The notes under the pieces are model-generated. The model saw only the letters and a list, made by a program, of their open reading frames with translations, was not told where the DNA came from and searched no databases. Positions 7,974 through 16,085 of a stretch of DNA of 64,000 bases are shown here, one piece after another. Source of the stretch: DASSTY01 sp035760645 (lineage in GTDB: Bacteria; Gemmatimonadota; Gemmatimonadetes; Gemmatimonadales; GWC2-71-9); contig DASTSO010000117.1 of NCBI GenBank assembly GCA_035760645.1, positions 62,001 to 126,000 of the forward strand, read 5' to 3'. A program made the position numbers and the translations under genes. Numbering within the stretch: position 1 is the stretch's first letter; each line of letters opens with the position of its first letter.

Positions 7974-10079
7974 ATGTCCGTGCGTCCTTCCGTTGCCCGC
8001 ATCCTCGACCTCTATGCCCGGGCGCTGCTCTACGGCGGCCTGGGCTTCGCGGCGCTGGTCCTGCTGCTGGACCCCCGCTGGCTCGCGCACCCGATCGCCA
8101 CGGCGCTGCTGGTCGGGGGCATCGCCTTCCTGCGCGCCACCCCGATCCGGCTGAGCAAGTACTCCTTCCTGACCCAGGCCGGCATCCCGGTCCTGGCCGG
8201 AGCCGTCGCCCTCGAGCCGTCGGGCGTGGTGGCGGCGCTGGTCGTGGGCGTCGTCGCGGGCGACGTGTGCTGGCTGCGGAAGCCCTGGCGCGCGGGGCTC
8301 ATCAACGCCGGCCGCGAGGTGCTGGCCTTCGTCGCCGCGTACGGCGCCTACGCGCTGGTGCTGCGCTGGACGGGCACCCCCACGCTCTCGCTCGACGCGC
8401 TGCCCGCGATCTTCACGCTCATCGGCGTCTACTTCCTCGCCTCGCGCGCGCTCTTCTACTTCACCCTCCTCCTGCGCTCCAAGCTCGAGACGATGGAGCA
8501 GCTCCTCATCCTGCGCTGGGAGGTCGTCTCCTACCTCCTCACGCTCATCGGCGCCACGGTCGTCGTGGGCGCCCTCCGCTCGCTCGCCCCCGAGGGGTGG
8601 TTCGCGGTGCTCGCCGTCCTCGGCGTCCTGGGGCTCCTCACCAAGCGCATCCTCGAGGAGGCGATCGCCGCGGAGGACCTGAACAAGGTCCACATGATGG
8701 AGACGGCGATCGCGAGCAATACGAGCCTGCAGGCGTCCTTCGAGCAGATCGAGCGGGTGGGCAACCGACTGCTCGAGTGGGGCGACTTCCGCATCTACCG
8801 GCGCCAGCCCGGCAACGGCGCGGGCGGTGCCCCGCGCGCCACCCTCGTCTACCGCGGCGCCATCGGTCGGCCCGACCGCGGCGAGCCCTTCGACACGGCG
8901 CCGCTGCGGCGGGAGGCCCTGGAGCGGGTCGAGCCGGTGCTCGTGCGCAACGTCGCCGCCGACCCGCGGCTCGTGGCCTCGCATCCGCAGGTGCAGAGCG
9001 TGCTGGTGCACCCGGTGCGCTTCGGCGACGAGGTGCTGGGCACGCTCGAGATCGACCACTGGAAGCGCCACGTGTACACCGGGAAGGACGTCACGGCGCT
9101 GTCGACCCTCGCCTCCCAGATCGCCACGGCGATCCACATCGCCGAGCTCCGGCGGCCGCTCGTGGCCACCGTGGGCCAGATCGGCGCCCAGGTCGCCGCG
9201 CTGCAGCGGGCGACGGCCTCGCTGCGCGACTCGGCGGCCGCGCTCGGCGCGGTGTCGGGCTCGATGCGCCGCACCGCCGACGAGCAGCAGGCGCTGGTGG
9301 CGGCGGGCTTCGAGGCCATCGCCTCGCTCGCCGGCGCGACGGGCGACATGGCGCAGCGCGGCACCGTGGCGGCGCAGACGAGCCAGGAGGCGGCGGAGGT
9401 GGCCGTGGCGAACCGCGCCGTGATCGGCCGCGCGATCGAGCGGCTGGTGAGCCTCAAGGCCTTCGTGGCCGACAGCTCCGACCAGGTCACCGCGCTCGGC
9501 GCCACGACGCAGCGCATCACCGGCTTCATCGGCACCATCCGCGAGATCGCCGATCTCACGAGCCTGATCGCCCTCAACGCCGCGATCGAGGCGGCGCGCG
9601 CGGGGCAGGGCGGGCGCGGCTTCGCCATCGTGGCGGACGAAATCCGCGAGCTCGCGGCCCAGAGCATGGCCGCGGCGCGCGAGGCGGGCGGGCTGCTGGG
9701 CCATATCGCCGGCGAGGTCCAGGGCGTCGCCGGCCGGATGGCGCAGGGGCGCGAGGCGGTCGCGGGCGTCGAGGAGCTGAGCGCGAACGCCGCCGGCGCC
9801 CTCGACGCGATCGTCGGGACCACGGGCCGGGCCGGCGAGCACGCGCGCTGGATCGCCCAGACGGCCGCGGCGCAGGAGTCCGCGCTCCAGGAGCTCACGA
9901 GCCAGATCGAGCGCGTGGCCGCCGCCGCCGCCCGCTCGCGCGCCGAGACCGAGACGCTCAGCGACCAGGCCGTCGCGGCGCTGCAGGGCCAGGGCGAGCT
10001 CGAGCAGGCGATCCGCGAGCTCGGCGAAGTGGCCGAGCACCTGCAGGCGATCGCGCAGCACTTCGCCGTCGGGGCCTGA
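7974..10079 (+). CDS. Membrane GAF / methyl-accepting chemotaxis-type signalling protein
   Basis: 701 residues from ATG 7974. Residues about 15-225 hold six or seven hydrophobic segments; a GAF-like domain spans about 240-400 (TLVYRGAIG, VLGTLEIDHW, ALSTLASQIATAI); the rest is a long coiled-coil signalling domain whose hairpin tip reads SLIALNAAIEAARAG followed by GRGFAIVADEIRELA, the conserved CheA/CheW-binding region. It has no periplasmic ligand domain: input would come from the membrane bundle or the GAF domain. No CheA, CheW, CheR or CheB is in the window. It follows the HD-GYP gene by 43 nt on the same strand, suggesting a link between cyclic-dinucleotide turnover and a chemosensory pathway. 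Fold assignment is firm, role inferred. Confidence 0.85.
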   Translation: MSVRPSVARILDLYARALLYGGLGFAALVLLLDPRWLAHPIATALLVGGIAFLRATPIRLSKYSFLTQAGIPVLAGAVALEPSGVVAALVVGVVAGDVCWLRKPWRAGLINAGREVLAFVAAYGAYALVLRWTGTPTLSLDALPAIFTLIGVYFLASRALFYFTLLLRSKLETMEQLLILRWEVVSYLLTLIGATVVVGALRSLAPEGWFAVLAVLGVLGLLTKRILEEAIAAEDLNKVHMMETAIASNTSLQASFEQIERVGNRLLEWGDFRIYRRQPGNGAGGAPRATLVYRGAIGRPDRGEPFDTAPLRREALERVEPVLVRNVAADPRLVASHPQVQSVLVHPVRFGDEVLGTLEIDHWKRHVYTGKDVTALSTLASQIATAIHIAELRRPLVATVGQIGAQVAALQRATASLRDSAAALGAVSGSMRRTADEQQALVAAGFEAIASLAGATGDMAQRGTVAAQTSQEAAEVAVANRAVIGRAIERLVSLKAFVADSSDQVTALGATTQRITGFIGTIREIADLTSLIALNAAIEAARAGQGGRGFAIVADEIRELAAQSMAAAREAGGLLGHIAGEVQGVAGRMAQGREAVAGVEELSANAAGALDAIVGTTGRAGEHARWIAQTAAAQESALQELTSQIERVAAAAARSRAETETLSDQAVAALQGQGELEQAIRELGEVAEHLQAIAQHFAVGA

Positions 10080-10085
10080 GCGGCC

Positions 10086-10577
10086 GTGGCCGGCGGCGGG
10101 CGGTCCCCGCGTGGTCGCGGTGAGCGCGCCTGGGTGGCGCTCGGCAGCAATCTCGGCGACCGGGCCGCGCACCTCGCCGCGGCGCGCGCCGCGCTCGCCG
10201 CGCTGCCCGCGACCCGGCTCCTCGCGGCGAGCCGCATCGAGGAGACCGCGCCCCTCGGCGGGCTCGCGCAGCCGGCGTATCTCAACCAGATGGTGCTGCT
10301 CGAGACCCGGCTCGCGCCGCGCGCCCTGCTCGAGGCCTGCCAGGCGATCGAGCGCGCAGCGGGGCGGGACCGCCGCGGGGGGCGGTGGTCGCCCCGGACG
10401 CTCGATCTGGATATCGTTCGCTTCGGCGACCGCGCGGTCGCCGAGCCCGATCTCGTCATTCCCCATCCCGGCCTGGCCGAGCGGGACTTCTGGCAGCGGG
10501 AGATCGCCGAGCTGGCCGCGATGGACGCGGCGGCCGAGGCGGAGTCCCCGGAGGGCCCTGAGACCGATGAGCGTTGA
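10086..10577 (+). CDS. folK: 2-amino-4-hydroxy-6-hydroxymethyldihydropteridine pyrophosphokinase
   Basis: Transfers pyrophosphate from ATP to hydroxymethyl-dihydropterin in folate synthesis. 163 residues from GTG 10086; family blocks WVALGSNLGDR, PAYLNQMVLLET and RWSPRTLDLDIVRFGD (pterin/ATP binding) are all present. It lies 6 nt after the methyl-accepting gene and its 3' end overlaps panB by 11 bases, so it leads the folK-panB-panC-panD unit. Pairing of folK with pan genes is common in bacteria, since both pathways supply one-carbon and CoA metabolism. Confidence 0.95.
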   Translation: MAGGGRSPRGRGERAWVALGSNLGDRAAHLAAARAALAALPATRLLAASRIEETAPLGGLAQPAYLNQMVLLETRLAPRALLEACQAIERAAGRDRRGGRWSPRTLDLDIVRFGDRAVAEPDLVIPHPGLAERDFWQREIAELAAMDAAAEAESPEGPETDER

Positions 10578-11379
10578 GACGCGGACCCGGAGCGTGCTGG
10601 ACCTCGTCGCGGCGAAGGCCGCGGGGCGCAAGCTCTCCATGCTGACCTGCTACGACGCGCTCTTCGCGCGCCTGCTGGTCGAGGGCGGCGTGGACCTGCT
10701 GCTCGTCGGCGACTCGGTGAACCAGGTCGTCGCCGGGCGCGAAAGCACCCTGAGCGCCACGCTCGACCAGATGATCTATCACGCCGCCGCCGTGCGCCGC
10801 GGCGCGCCGCAGGCGATGGTCTTCGTGGACCTGCCGTTCCTCTCCTATCAGGTCTCGGTCGAGGACGCGATCCGCAACGCGGGGCGGGTGATGCAGGAGA
10901 CCGGCGCGAACGGCGTCAAGCTCGAGGGCGGCGGGCCCATGATCCCCACGGTGCGCGCGCTGGTGGAGCGGGGCATCCCGGTGATGGGCCACCTGGGCCT
11001 CGTGCCGCAGAGCGTCCACGCGCTGGGCGGCTACCGCGTGCAGGGCCGCGAGGCGGCGGCGGCGGAGCGGATCCACGCCGACGCGCTCGCGCTGCAGGAG
11101 GCGGGGGCCTGCGCGATCGTGCTCGAGCTGGTGCCGGCGGCGCTCGCCGCGCGCATCAGCGCCGCGCTCACGGTGCCGACGATCGGCATCGGCGCCGGCG
11201 CGGGCTGCGACGGGCAGGTGCTCGTGCTCCAGGACATGCTGGGGCTCAACGACCGCTTCCAGCCGAAGTTCCTGCGCACCTTCGCGAACCTGGCGGCGAC
11301 GGTGCGGGAGGCGGCCCGCAGCTACACCGACGAGGTGCGCGCGGGCCGCTACCCGGCGCCCGAGCACGAGTTCGAGTGA
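10567..11379 (+). CDS. panB: 3-methyl-2-oxobutanoate hydroxymethyltransferase
   Basis: Makes ketopantoate from ketoisovalerate and methylene-tetrahydrofolate, the first pantothenate step. 270 residues, normal length; family motifs MLTCYDALFARLL, LLLVGDSVNQVVAG, VKLEGG, MGHLGLVPQS and TIGIGAGAGCDGQVLV are visible. ATG 10567 lies within the end of folK. The stop overlaps the panC start as GTGA. Confidence 0.97.
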   Translation: MSVETRTRSVLDLVAAKAAGRKLSMLTCYDALFARLLVEGGVDLLLVGDSVNQVVAGRESTLSATLDQMIYHAAAVRRGAPQAMVFVDLPFLSYQVSVEDAIRNAGRVMQETGANGVKLEGGGPMIPTVRALVERGIPVMGHLGLVPQSVHALGGYRVQGREAAAAERIHADALALQEAGACAIVLELVPAALAARISAALTVPTIGIGAGAGCDGQVLVLQDMLGLNDRFQPKFLRTFANLAATVREAARSYTDEVRAGRYPAPEHEFE

Positions 11380-12272
11380 GCGGCGCGGCCACGCACGCGA
11401 GTCCCGCGATGCCCGAGACCGGCAGCGTCGCCGAGCTGCGGGCGCGCGTCGGCGCCTGGCGGCGCGAGGGCGCGCCGATCGCCTTCGTGCCGACGATGGG
11501 CTACCTGCACGAGGGCCACCTGCGCCTCGTGGACGAGGCGCGCCGGCGGGTGGGGCCCGCGGGCCGGGTCGTCATGAGCATCTTCGTCAACCCGCTCCAG
11601 TTCGCCCCGACCGAGGACCTCGACCGCTACCCGCGCGACCTCCCGCGCGACCGCGCGCTCGCGGCGGGGCGCGGCGTCGATCTCCTCTTCCACCCCGACG
11701 TCGGGACGATGTACCCGCCGGGCTCGGAGACGCGCGTCGTGCCCGGCGCCACGGCGGAGCGGTGGGAGGGGACCTCGCGACCGGGACACTTCGCCGGGGT
11801 GCTCACGGTGGTGGCGAAGCTCTTCAACCTGGTGCAGCCCGACGTGGCGTGCTTCGGGCAGAAGGACTTCCAGCAGGCCACCCTGATCCGGCGCATGGTG
11901 CGCGACCTCGATTTCCCGATCGAGATCGTCGTGGCCCCGACCGTGCGCGAGGCCGACGGGCTGGCGCTCAGCAGCCGGAACGTCTACCTGAGTCCCGAGG
12001 AGCGCGCCCAGGCGCTGGGCCTGAGCGCCGCCCTCCGGGCGGCCGCCGCGGCCTTCGCCGCGGGCGAGCGGGTCGCGGCCGCGCTCGAGCGCCGCGTGCA
12101 GGAGGTGCTGGCAGTGCATCCGGGCGTCGCGCCGGAGTATATTGCCGTCACCGATCCCGACACGCTCGCCCCGGTACGGACCGCCGACCCGCGGACGGTC
12201 GTGCTGCTCGCCGCGCGGGTCGGGCGCACGCGTCTGATCGACAACGTCATCCTCGGGAAGGGGCTCGCGTGA
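11376..12272 (+). CDS. panC: Pantoate--beta-alanine ligase
   Basis: ATP-dependent condensation of pantoate and beta-alanine. 298 residues from GTG 11376 (an in-frame ATG at 11409 would drop eleven residues). Nucleotidyltransferase motifs: PTMGYLHEGH, SIFVNPLQFAPTEDLDRYPR, CFGQKDFQQ and the KMSKS-like LSSRNVYL. Its stop TGA shares a base with the panD ATG. Confidence 0.97.
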   Translation: MSGAATHASPAMPETGSVAELRARVGAWRREGAPIAFVPTMGYLHEGHLRLVDEARRRVGPAGRVVMSIFVNPLQFAPTEDLDRYPRDLPRDRALAAGRGVDLLFHPDVGTMYPPGSETRVVPGATAERWEGTSRPGHFAGVLTVVAKLFNLVQPDVACFGQKDFQQATLIRRMVRDLDFPIEIVVAPTVREADGLALSSRNVYLSPEERAQALGLSAALRAAAAAFAAGERVAAALERRVQEVLAVHPGVAPEYIAVTDPDTLAPVRTADPRTVVLLAARVGRTRLIDNVILGKGLA

Positions 12273-12643
12273 TGCAGCGCCATCTCATGAAGTCGAAGAT
12301 CCACCGCGCCACGATCACGTCGGCCGATCTCCACTACGAGGGCTCCCTCACGGTGGACGAGGACCTGCTCGACGCCGCGGACCTCCTCAAGTACGAGGAG
12401 GTGCAGATCGTCAACGTGAACAACGGCGCGCGCTTCTCGACCTACGTGATCCCGGGCCCCCGCGGCTCCGGCGTCATCCAGCTCAACGGCGCCGCCGCCC
12501 GCCTCGGCCTGCCGGGCGACCTCGTGATCATCATCTCCTACGGCGTCTTCGACGCCACCGAGGCGGCGAGCTACGCGCCGCGCGTCGTGTTCGTGGACGG
12601 GCAGAACCGGCCGGTGCGGCCGCAGCTGCGCGCGGAGGGCTGA
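12272..12643 (+). CDS. panD: Aspartate 1-decarboxylase proenzyme
   Basis: Pyruvoyl enzyme that supplies beta-alanine to PanC. 123 residues; self-processing occurs between Gly24 and Ser25 in LHYEGSLTVD, and with this start the site has the same number as in the E. coli enzyme. NNGARFSTYVI and the GDLVIIISYG strand are conserved. The start is coupled to panC by a one-base overlap, completing folK-panBCD. Confidence 0.97.
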   Translation: MQRHLMKSKIHRATITSADLHYEGSLTVDEDLLDAADLLKYEEVQIVNVNNGARFSTYVIPGPRGSGVIQLNGAAARLGLPGDLVIIISYGVFDATEAASYAPRVVFVDGQNRPVRPQLRAEG

Positions 12644-12651
12644 GCGCCGCC

Positions 12652-13242
12652 GTGACGGTTCGTCCCCCGCGCCTCACGCCGCCCGCCCTGCGGCCCACGC
12701 TCCCCGTGTGGGCCGTTATCACGCCCGAGCGCCTCGAGCACATCGCCCGCGTGGCGGAGCTGGTGGCGAACTGGGCCGACCGCATGGGCGTGCCCGATTC
12801 CGAGCGCAACCGCTGGCTGCGCGCCGTCTGGCTGCACGACGCGATGCGCGACGCCGCGCCCGAGGAGCTGGAACGCTGGGCCTCGTCCACGCCCGGCTCG
12901 GCCGAGCTCAAGCACGGCCCCGCGAGCGCGGCGCGCGCCAAGGCCGAGGGGGAGGTCGACCGCGGCGTGCTCGACGCCGTCCGCTACCACTCGATCGGCC
13001 TCGCCGAGTGGGACATGGTCGGGCGCATGCTCTACTGCGCCGACTTCCTGGAGCCGGGCCGCCCCTTCGACTGCGAGCGCCGGGCGGAGCTCGCCCATCG
13101 GCTCCCGGACGACCCGCGCGGCGTGCTGCGCGAGGTCGCGCAGATGCGCCTCGTGCATCAGGTCCGCTCGGGCTGGCCGCTCCTCGAACCCACGGTACGG
13201 TTTTGGAACAGTCTCGTCGCCGCCTCGTCCGGATCGCGCTGA
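12652..13242 (+). CDS. yqeK: YqeK-like HD-domain hydrolase
   Basis: HD-superfamily protein related to YqeK, a symmetrical Ap4A hydrolase in other bacteria. 196 residues from GTG 12652. Visible residues: HIARVAELV, WLHDAMRDA, AVRYHSIGL and YCADFLEPGRPF, the last being typical of YqeK. The first 25 residues are Pro-rich and could be non-native; a start nearer 12709 is possible. Followed by a LytR_C gene with a 40-base overlap, which resembles the yqeK-lytR neighbourhood of other genomes (nadD and rsfS are not in the window). Confidence 0.8.
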   Translation: MTVRPPRLTPPALRPTLPVWAVITPERLEHIARVAELVANWADRMGVPDSERNRWLRAVWLHDAMRDAAPEELERWASSTPGSAELKHGPASAARAKAEGEVDRGVLDAVRYHSIGLAEWDMVGRMLYCADFLEPGRPFDCERRAELAHRLPDDPRGVLREVAQMRLVHQVRSGWPLLEPTVRFWNSLVAASSGSR

Positions 13243-13640
13243 TCGGCCTCGCGATCGCCGCGGCCGGCGCGGGCACGGCCGCGCTCGCCCGGCGGCCGCA
13301 CGCGCCCGACAAGGTGGAGGGGCATCTCTTCGCGATCCCGTCGGCCGAGGACCGGGTGCTCGTGGAGGTCTTCAACGCCACCCCGCGGAAGGGCCTCGCC
13401 CGCACGGCGACCCGCGTGCTGCGCCAGCAGGGCCTCGACGTCATCTTCCTGGGCAACGCGGACACGGCGGCGGACTCGACGCGCATCTACCTCCGCCGTG
13501 GGGACTCGACCGCCGCCCGTCGCGTCCAGCGCGCCCTCGGCTTCGGCCACATCGTCGCCGCCCCCGACTCGCTCCGCCGCGTGGACGTGAGCGTGGTGCT
13601 GGGGCCGGACTATCAGCCGGTGCTGCCGCTGCATCCCTAG
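13203..13640 (+). CDS. LytR_C-domain membrane-anchored protein
   Basis: 145 residues if started at TTG 13203, the only plausible initiator before the transmembrane segment IALIGLAIAAAGAGTAALA (about residues 9-27). The C-terminal part has the LytR/CpsA/Psr C-terminal fold: RVLVEVFNATPRKGLA, VLRQQGLDVIFLGNAD, DSTRIYLRRGD, ADSLRRVDVSVVLGPDY-like end. There is no LytR catalytic domain, so it is a stand-alone LytR_C protein facing the periplasm. Role unknown; cell-envelope association is inferred. Confidence 0.7.
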   Translation: MEQSRRRLVRIALIGLAIAAAGAGTAALARRPHAPDKVEGHLFAIPSAEDRVLVEVFNATPRKGLARTATRVLRQQGLDVIFLGNADTAADSTRIYLRRGDSTAARRVQRALGFGHIVAAPDSLRRVDVSVVLGPDYQPVLPLHP

Positions 13641-13762
13641 GGGCCAGGGACCAGGGGCTAGGGGCGGGTGGTTCCGAAGCGATGCGGCCCTCCGATTTCT
13701 TGATCGGAGGGCCGCGCTACATCGGGGCGCCCTAGCCCCTAGCCCCTAGTCCCTAGCCCCTA
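13635..13762. repeat. Heptamer array (CCCTAGC/GCTAGGG type) as inverted repeats around a 13-bp hairpin
   Basis: At 13635-13665 the sequence repeats units like CCAGGGA and GGGGCTA; at 13729-13762 the complementary CCCTAGC unit repeats about five times. The two arms form a long imperfect inverted repeat. Between them 13684-13696 pairs with 13703-13715 (13 bp, 6-nt loop), a likely bidirectional terminator for the convergent LytR_C and glycerate kinase genes. The stop codons of both genes lie inside the repeat arms. Confidence 0.7.
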
Positions 13763-15089
13763 AAACGACGTCCATCACGTTCGTCCCCGTCGGCCCCGGG
13801 CGCAGGAGGGCGTGGGCGGCCTCGAGGGCGGCGTGGCTCGCGTGGGTCGCGAGGGCGTGGGCGGGGTCGCGGCCGGCGGCGGCGATGCGGCGCCAGGTGG
13901 TGGGGTCCACCACGGCGCCGGCGGCGTCGGTGGGGCCGTCGCGGCCGTCGGTGCCGGCGGCGAGAAGGACGAGGCCCCGTGCGCGCTCGGGCGCCGCCTC
14001 CGCGAGGACGCGCGCGGCGGCGAGGGCGAGCTCCTGGCAGCGGCCCCCGGGGGGGGCGCCCGCGGGGAGCATCACCGTCGTCTCGCCGCCCCAGAGGAGG
14101 CAGCGGCCGGAGGGCGCGGCGAGGAGCTCACGCGCGAGCGCGGCGCCGACCTCGCGCGCCTCCCCCGCGAGCGGGGTCGGGGCGAGCTCCGCCTCGTGGC
14201 CCGCGCGGAGCGCCGCGGCCGCGGCGCCGGCGAGGGCGACGCGGTTGTTCGCAATCACCCGATGACGGACGCGGGCGAAGGCGGCGTCGCCGGGCTTCGG
14301 CGTCTCGAGCCGAACGTCGCGCCGCGTGGCCTCGAGCACCGCGCGCACCGACGCGGGCGTCGCGCGCCAGAGATCCCGCCGCTCGAGGATCGCGCGGACG
14401 TCGGCGGCGGTCGCCGCGTCGGGCACGCAGGGGCCGGAGCCGATCGCGGCCAGCGCGTCGCCGGGGACGTCGGAGACGACGAGCACGCGGATCTCCCGCG
14501 CGCCGCGCGCCGCGGCGGCGAGCCGGCCCGCCCCCCAGCGGCTCACGCGCTTGCGGACCGTGTTCATGGCGCCGATGTCGAGGCCCGAGCGCAGCAGCAG
14601 CTCCCACAGTGCGCGGTAGTCGTCCGGCGCGACGCCGTCGGCCGGCGCGCCGACCAGACTGCTCGCGCCGCCGGAGAGAAGGACGAGCACGTCGTCCCCG
14701 GGCGCGATCGCGGCGACGGCTTCCGCGAGCGCGGCCGCGGCGGCCAGCGAGGCGGAGCCCGGGACCGGGTGGTCCCCCCAAACGACGGGAAGCGTGGCAG
14801 GCGAGGGGCGCGCGGCAGGAGCGGCGTCGCCGGGGTGGTCGGCCGCCGCGGGCGCGACGACGAGGCCGCCGGCGAGCTGCGCGGAGCCTGCGGCGGGTGC
14901 CGCGGCCAGCGCCGCGAGCGCGGCGCGCGCCATCGGCGTCGCCGCCTTCCCCAGCGCCAGCAGGTGCACGCGCCCCGGCGGCAGCGGCTCGGCCTCGAGC
15001 GCGCGCGCGACGGCCGCGCCCGGCTCGACGGCGGCGAGCGCGGCGGCGTAGAGCGATTCGAGAAACGCGCGCGGGTCGTGGGCGGGCAT
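13746..15089 (-). CDS. Glycerate 2-kinase (MOFRL/DUF4147 family)
   Basis: Phosphorylates D-glycerate to 2-phosphoglycerate. 447 residues, the normal size for the family. N-terminal DUF4147 part has LLALGKAATPMARAA, VWGDHPVPG and VLLSGGASSLVGAPADG; the MOFRL end has CLLWGGETTVMLP and LLAAGTDGRDGPTDAAGA. Start ATG 15089-15087; the longer upstream open frame runs antisense through the neighbour and is not coding. Divergent from a 2-hydroxyacid dehydrogenase only 24 bases away; together they would convert glyoxylate- or hydroxypyruvate-derived carbon through glycerate into glycolysis. The last residues (LGARD) are encoded by the heptamer array. Confidence 0.9.
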   Translation of the reverse strand: MPAHDPRAFLESLYAAALAAVEPGAAVARALEAEPLPPGRVHLLALGKAATPMARAALAALAAAPAAGSAQLAGGLVVAPAAADHPGDAAPAARPSPATLPVVWGDHPVPGSASLAAAAALAEAVAAIAPGDDVLVLLSGGASSLVGAPADGVAPDDYRALWELLLRSGLDIGAMNTVRKRVSRWGAGRLAAAARGAREIRVLVVSDVPGDALAAIGSGPCVPDAATAADVRAILERRDLWRATPASVRAVLEATRRDVRLETPKPGDAAFARVRHRVIANNRVALAGAAAAALRAGHEAELAPTPLAGEAREVGAALARELLAAPSGRCLLWGGETTVMLPAGAPPGGRCQELALAAARVLAEAAPERARGLVLLAAGTDGRDGPTDAAGAVVDPTTWRRIAAAGRDPAHALATHASHAALEAAHALLRPGPTGTNVMDVVLGARD

Positions 15090-15113
15090 GGACGGATGTA
15101 TAACATTACTGCC
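15090..15113. promoter_or_regulatory. 24-bp divergent promoter region with overlapping -10 elements
   Basis: GTATAAC at 15098-15104 gives -10 TATAAC for the plus gene (9 nt before its ATG) and -10 TTATAC for the minus gene (8 nt before its ATG). Both messages would be essentially leaderless. No good -35 was found on either side; each would lie inside the neighbouring coding sequence. Confidence 0.5.
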
Positions 15114-16085
15114 ATGACCAACCGACCCACCGTCATCGTCACCCGCCGCCTCCCCGAGCGGGTCGAGGCCGAGCTCGCGCGCGACTTCGACGTCCGCCGC
15201 AACGCGGACGACCACCCCTTCACCCGCGACGAGCTCGCCGCGGCGCTCCGCCAGGCCGACGGCGTGCTCTGCACCGTGACCGACCGGATCGACGCAGCCG
15301 TGCTCGCCGCCGCGCCGCTGCGCGCGCGCATCCTCGCCAATTTCGGCGTCGGCTACAACCACATCGACGTCGCGGCGGCCCGCGCGCGCGGCCTGGTCGT
15401 GACGAACACCCCGGGGGTCCTCACCGACGCCACCGCCGACCTCGCGATCCTCCTCCTGCTGATGGTCGCCCGCCGGGCGGGCGAGGGCGAGCGCGAGGTG
15501 CGGGCGGGCGCGTGGACCGGCTGGCGGCCGACGCACCTCCTCGGCCACATGGTGAGCGGCCGCACCCTGGGCATCGTCGGCTACGGCCGCATCGGCCGCG
15601 CGACGGCGCGCCGGGCGGCGCACGGCTTCGGGATGCGCGTCCTCATTCACACCCCGCGCCCGCCCGCGGCCGACGCGCTCGCGGCGGACGGCGTCGCCGC
15701 GGCGCTGCCGCTCGACGAGCTCCTCGCCGCGTCCGACTTCGTCTCGCTTCACTGTCCCGCGACGCCGGCCACGCGCCATCTCATCGACGCGCGGCGGCTC
15801 GCCCTCATGCGCCGGGACGCCTATCTCGTCAACACCGCGCGCGGGGACGTGGTGGACGAGGCGGCGCTCGTCGCGGCGCTGCGCGAGGGACGCATCGCCG
15901 GGGCGGGGCTCGACGTCTACGAGCGCGAGCCGGCGCTCGCCGCCGGGCTGGCCGAGCTCGAGAACGTCGTACTGCTGCCGCACCTGGGCAGCGCCACGCT
16001 CGAGACGCGCGAGGCGATGGGGATGCGGGCGGTGACGAACCTGCGGAACTACTTCAGGGGCGGGGAAGCGCTGGATCGGGTGTGA
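15114..16085 (+). CDS. D-isomer 2-hydroxyacid dehydrogenase (glyoxylate/hydroxypyruvate reductase type)
   Basis: NAD(P)H-dependent reductase of 2-oxoacids. 323 residues. Nucleotide-binding GYGRIGRATARR, substrate-binding ILANFGVGYNHID, catalytic Arg in LVNTARGDVVDEAAL, Glu in GLDVYEREP and the proton donor His in LLPHLGSATLETR. The sequence resembles the GyaR glyoxylate-reductase branch, which fits the divergent glycerate kinase. Substrate preference is inferred from context. The 3' end overlaps the convergent rlmN gene by 32 bases. Confidence 0.9.
   Translation: MTNRPTVIVTRRLPERVEAELARDFDVRRNADDHPFTRDELAAALRQADGVLCTVTDRIDAAVLAAAPLRARILANFGVGYNHIDVAAARARGLVVTNTPGVLTDATADLAILLLLMVARRAGEGEREVRAGAWTGWRPTHLLGHMVSGRTLGIVGYGRIGRATARRAAHGFGMRVLIHTPRPPAADALAADGVAAALPLDELLAASDFVSLHCPATPATRHLIDARRLALMRRDAYLVNTARGDVVDEAALVAALREGRIAGAGLDVYEREPALAAGLAELENVVLLPHLGSATLETREAMGMRAVTNLRNYFRGGEALDRV

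Noticed and set aside
7881..10640. 919-codon minus-strand open frame
   Set aside because: Antisense to the methyl-accepting protein and folK; no recognisable domain.
13729..13762. Heptamer array considered as CRISPR-like
   Set aside because: Units are 7 bp without spacers and no cas genes are near.
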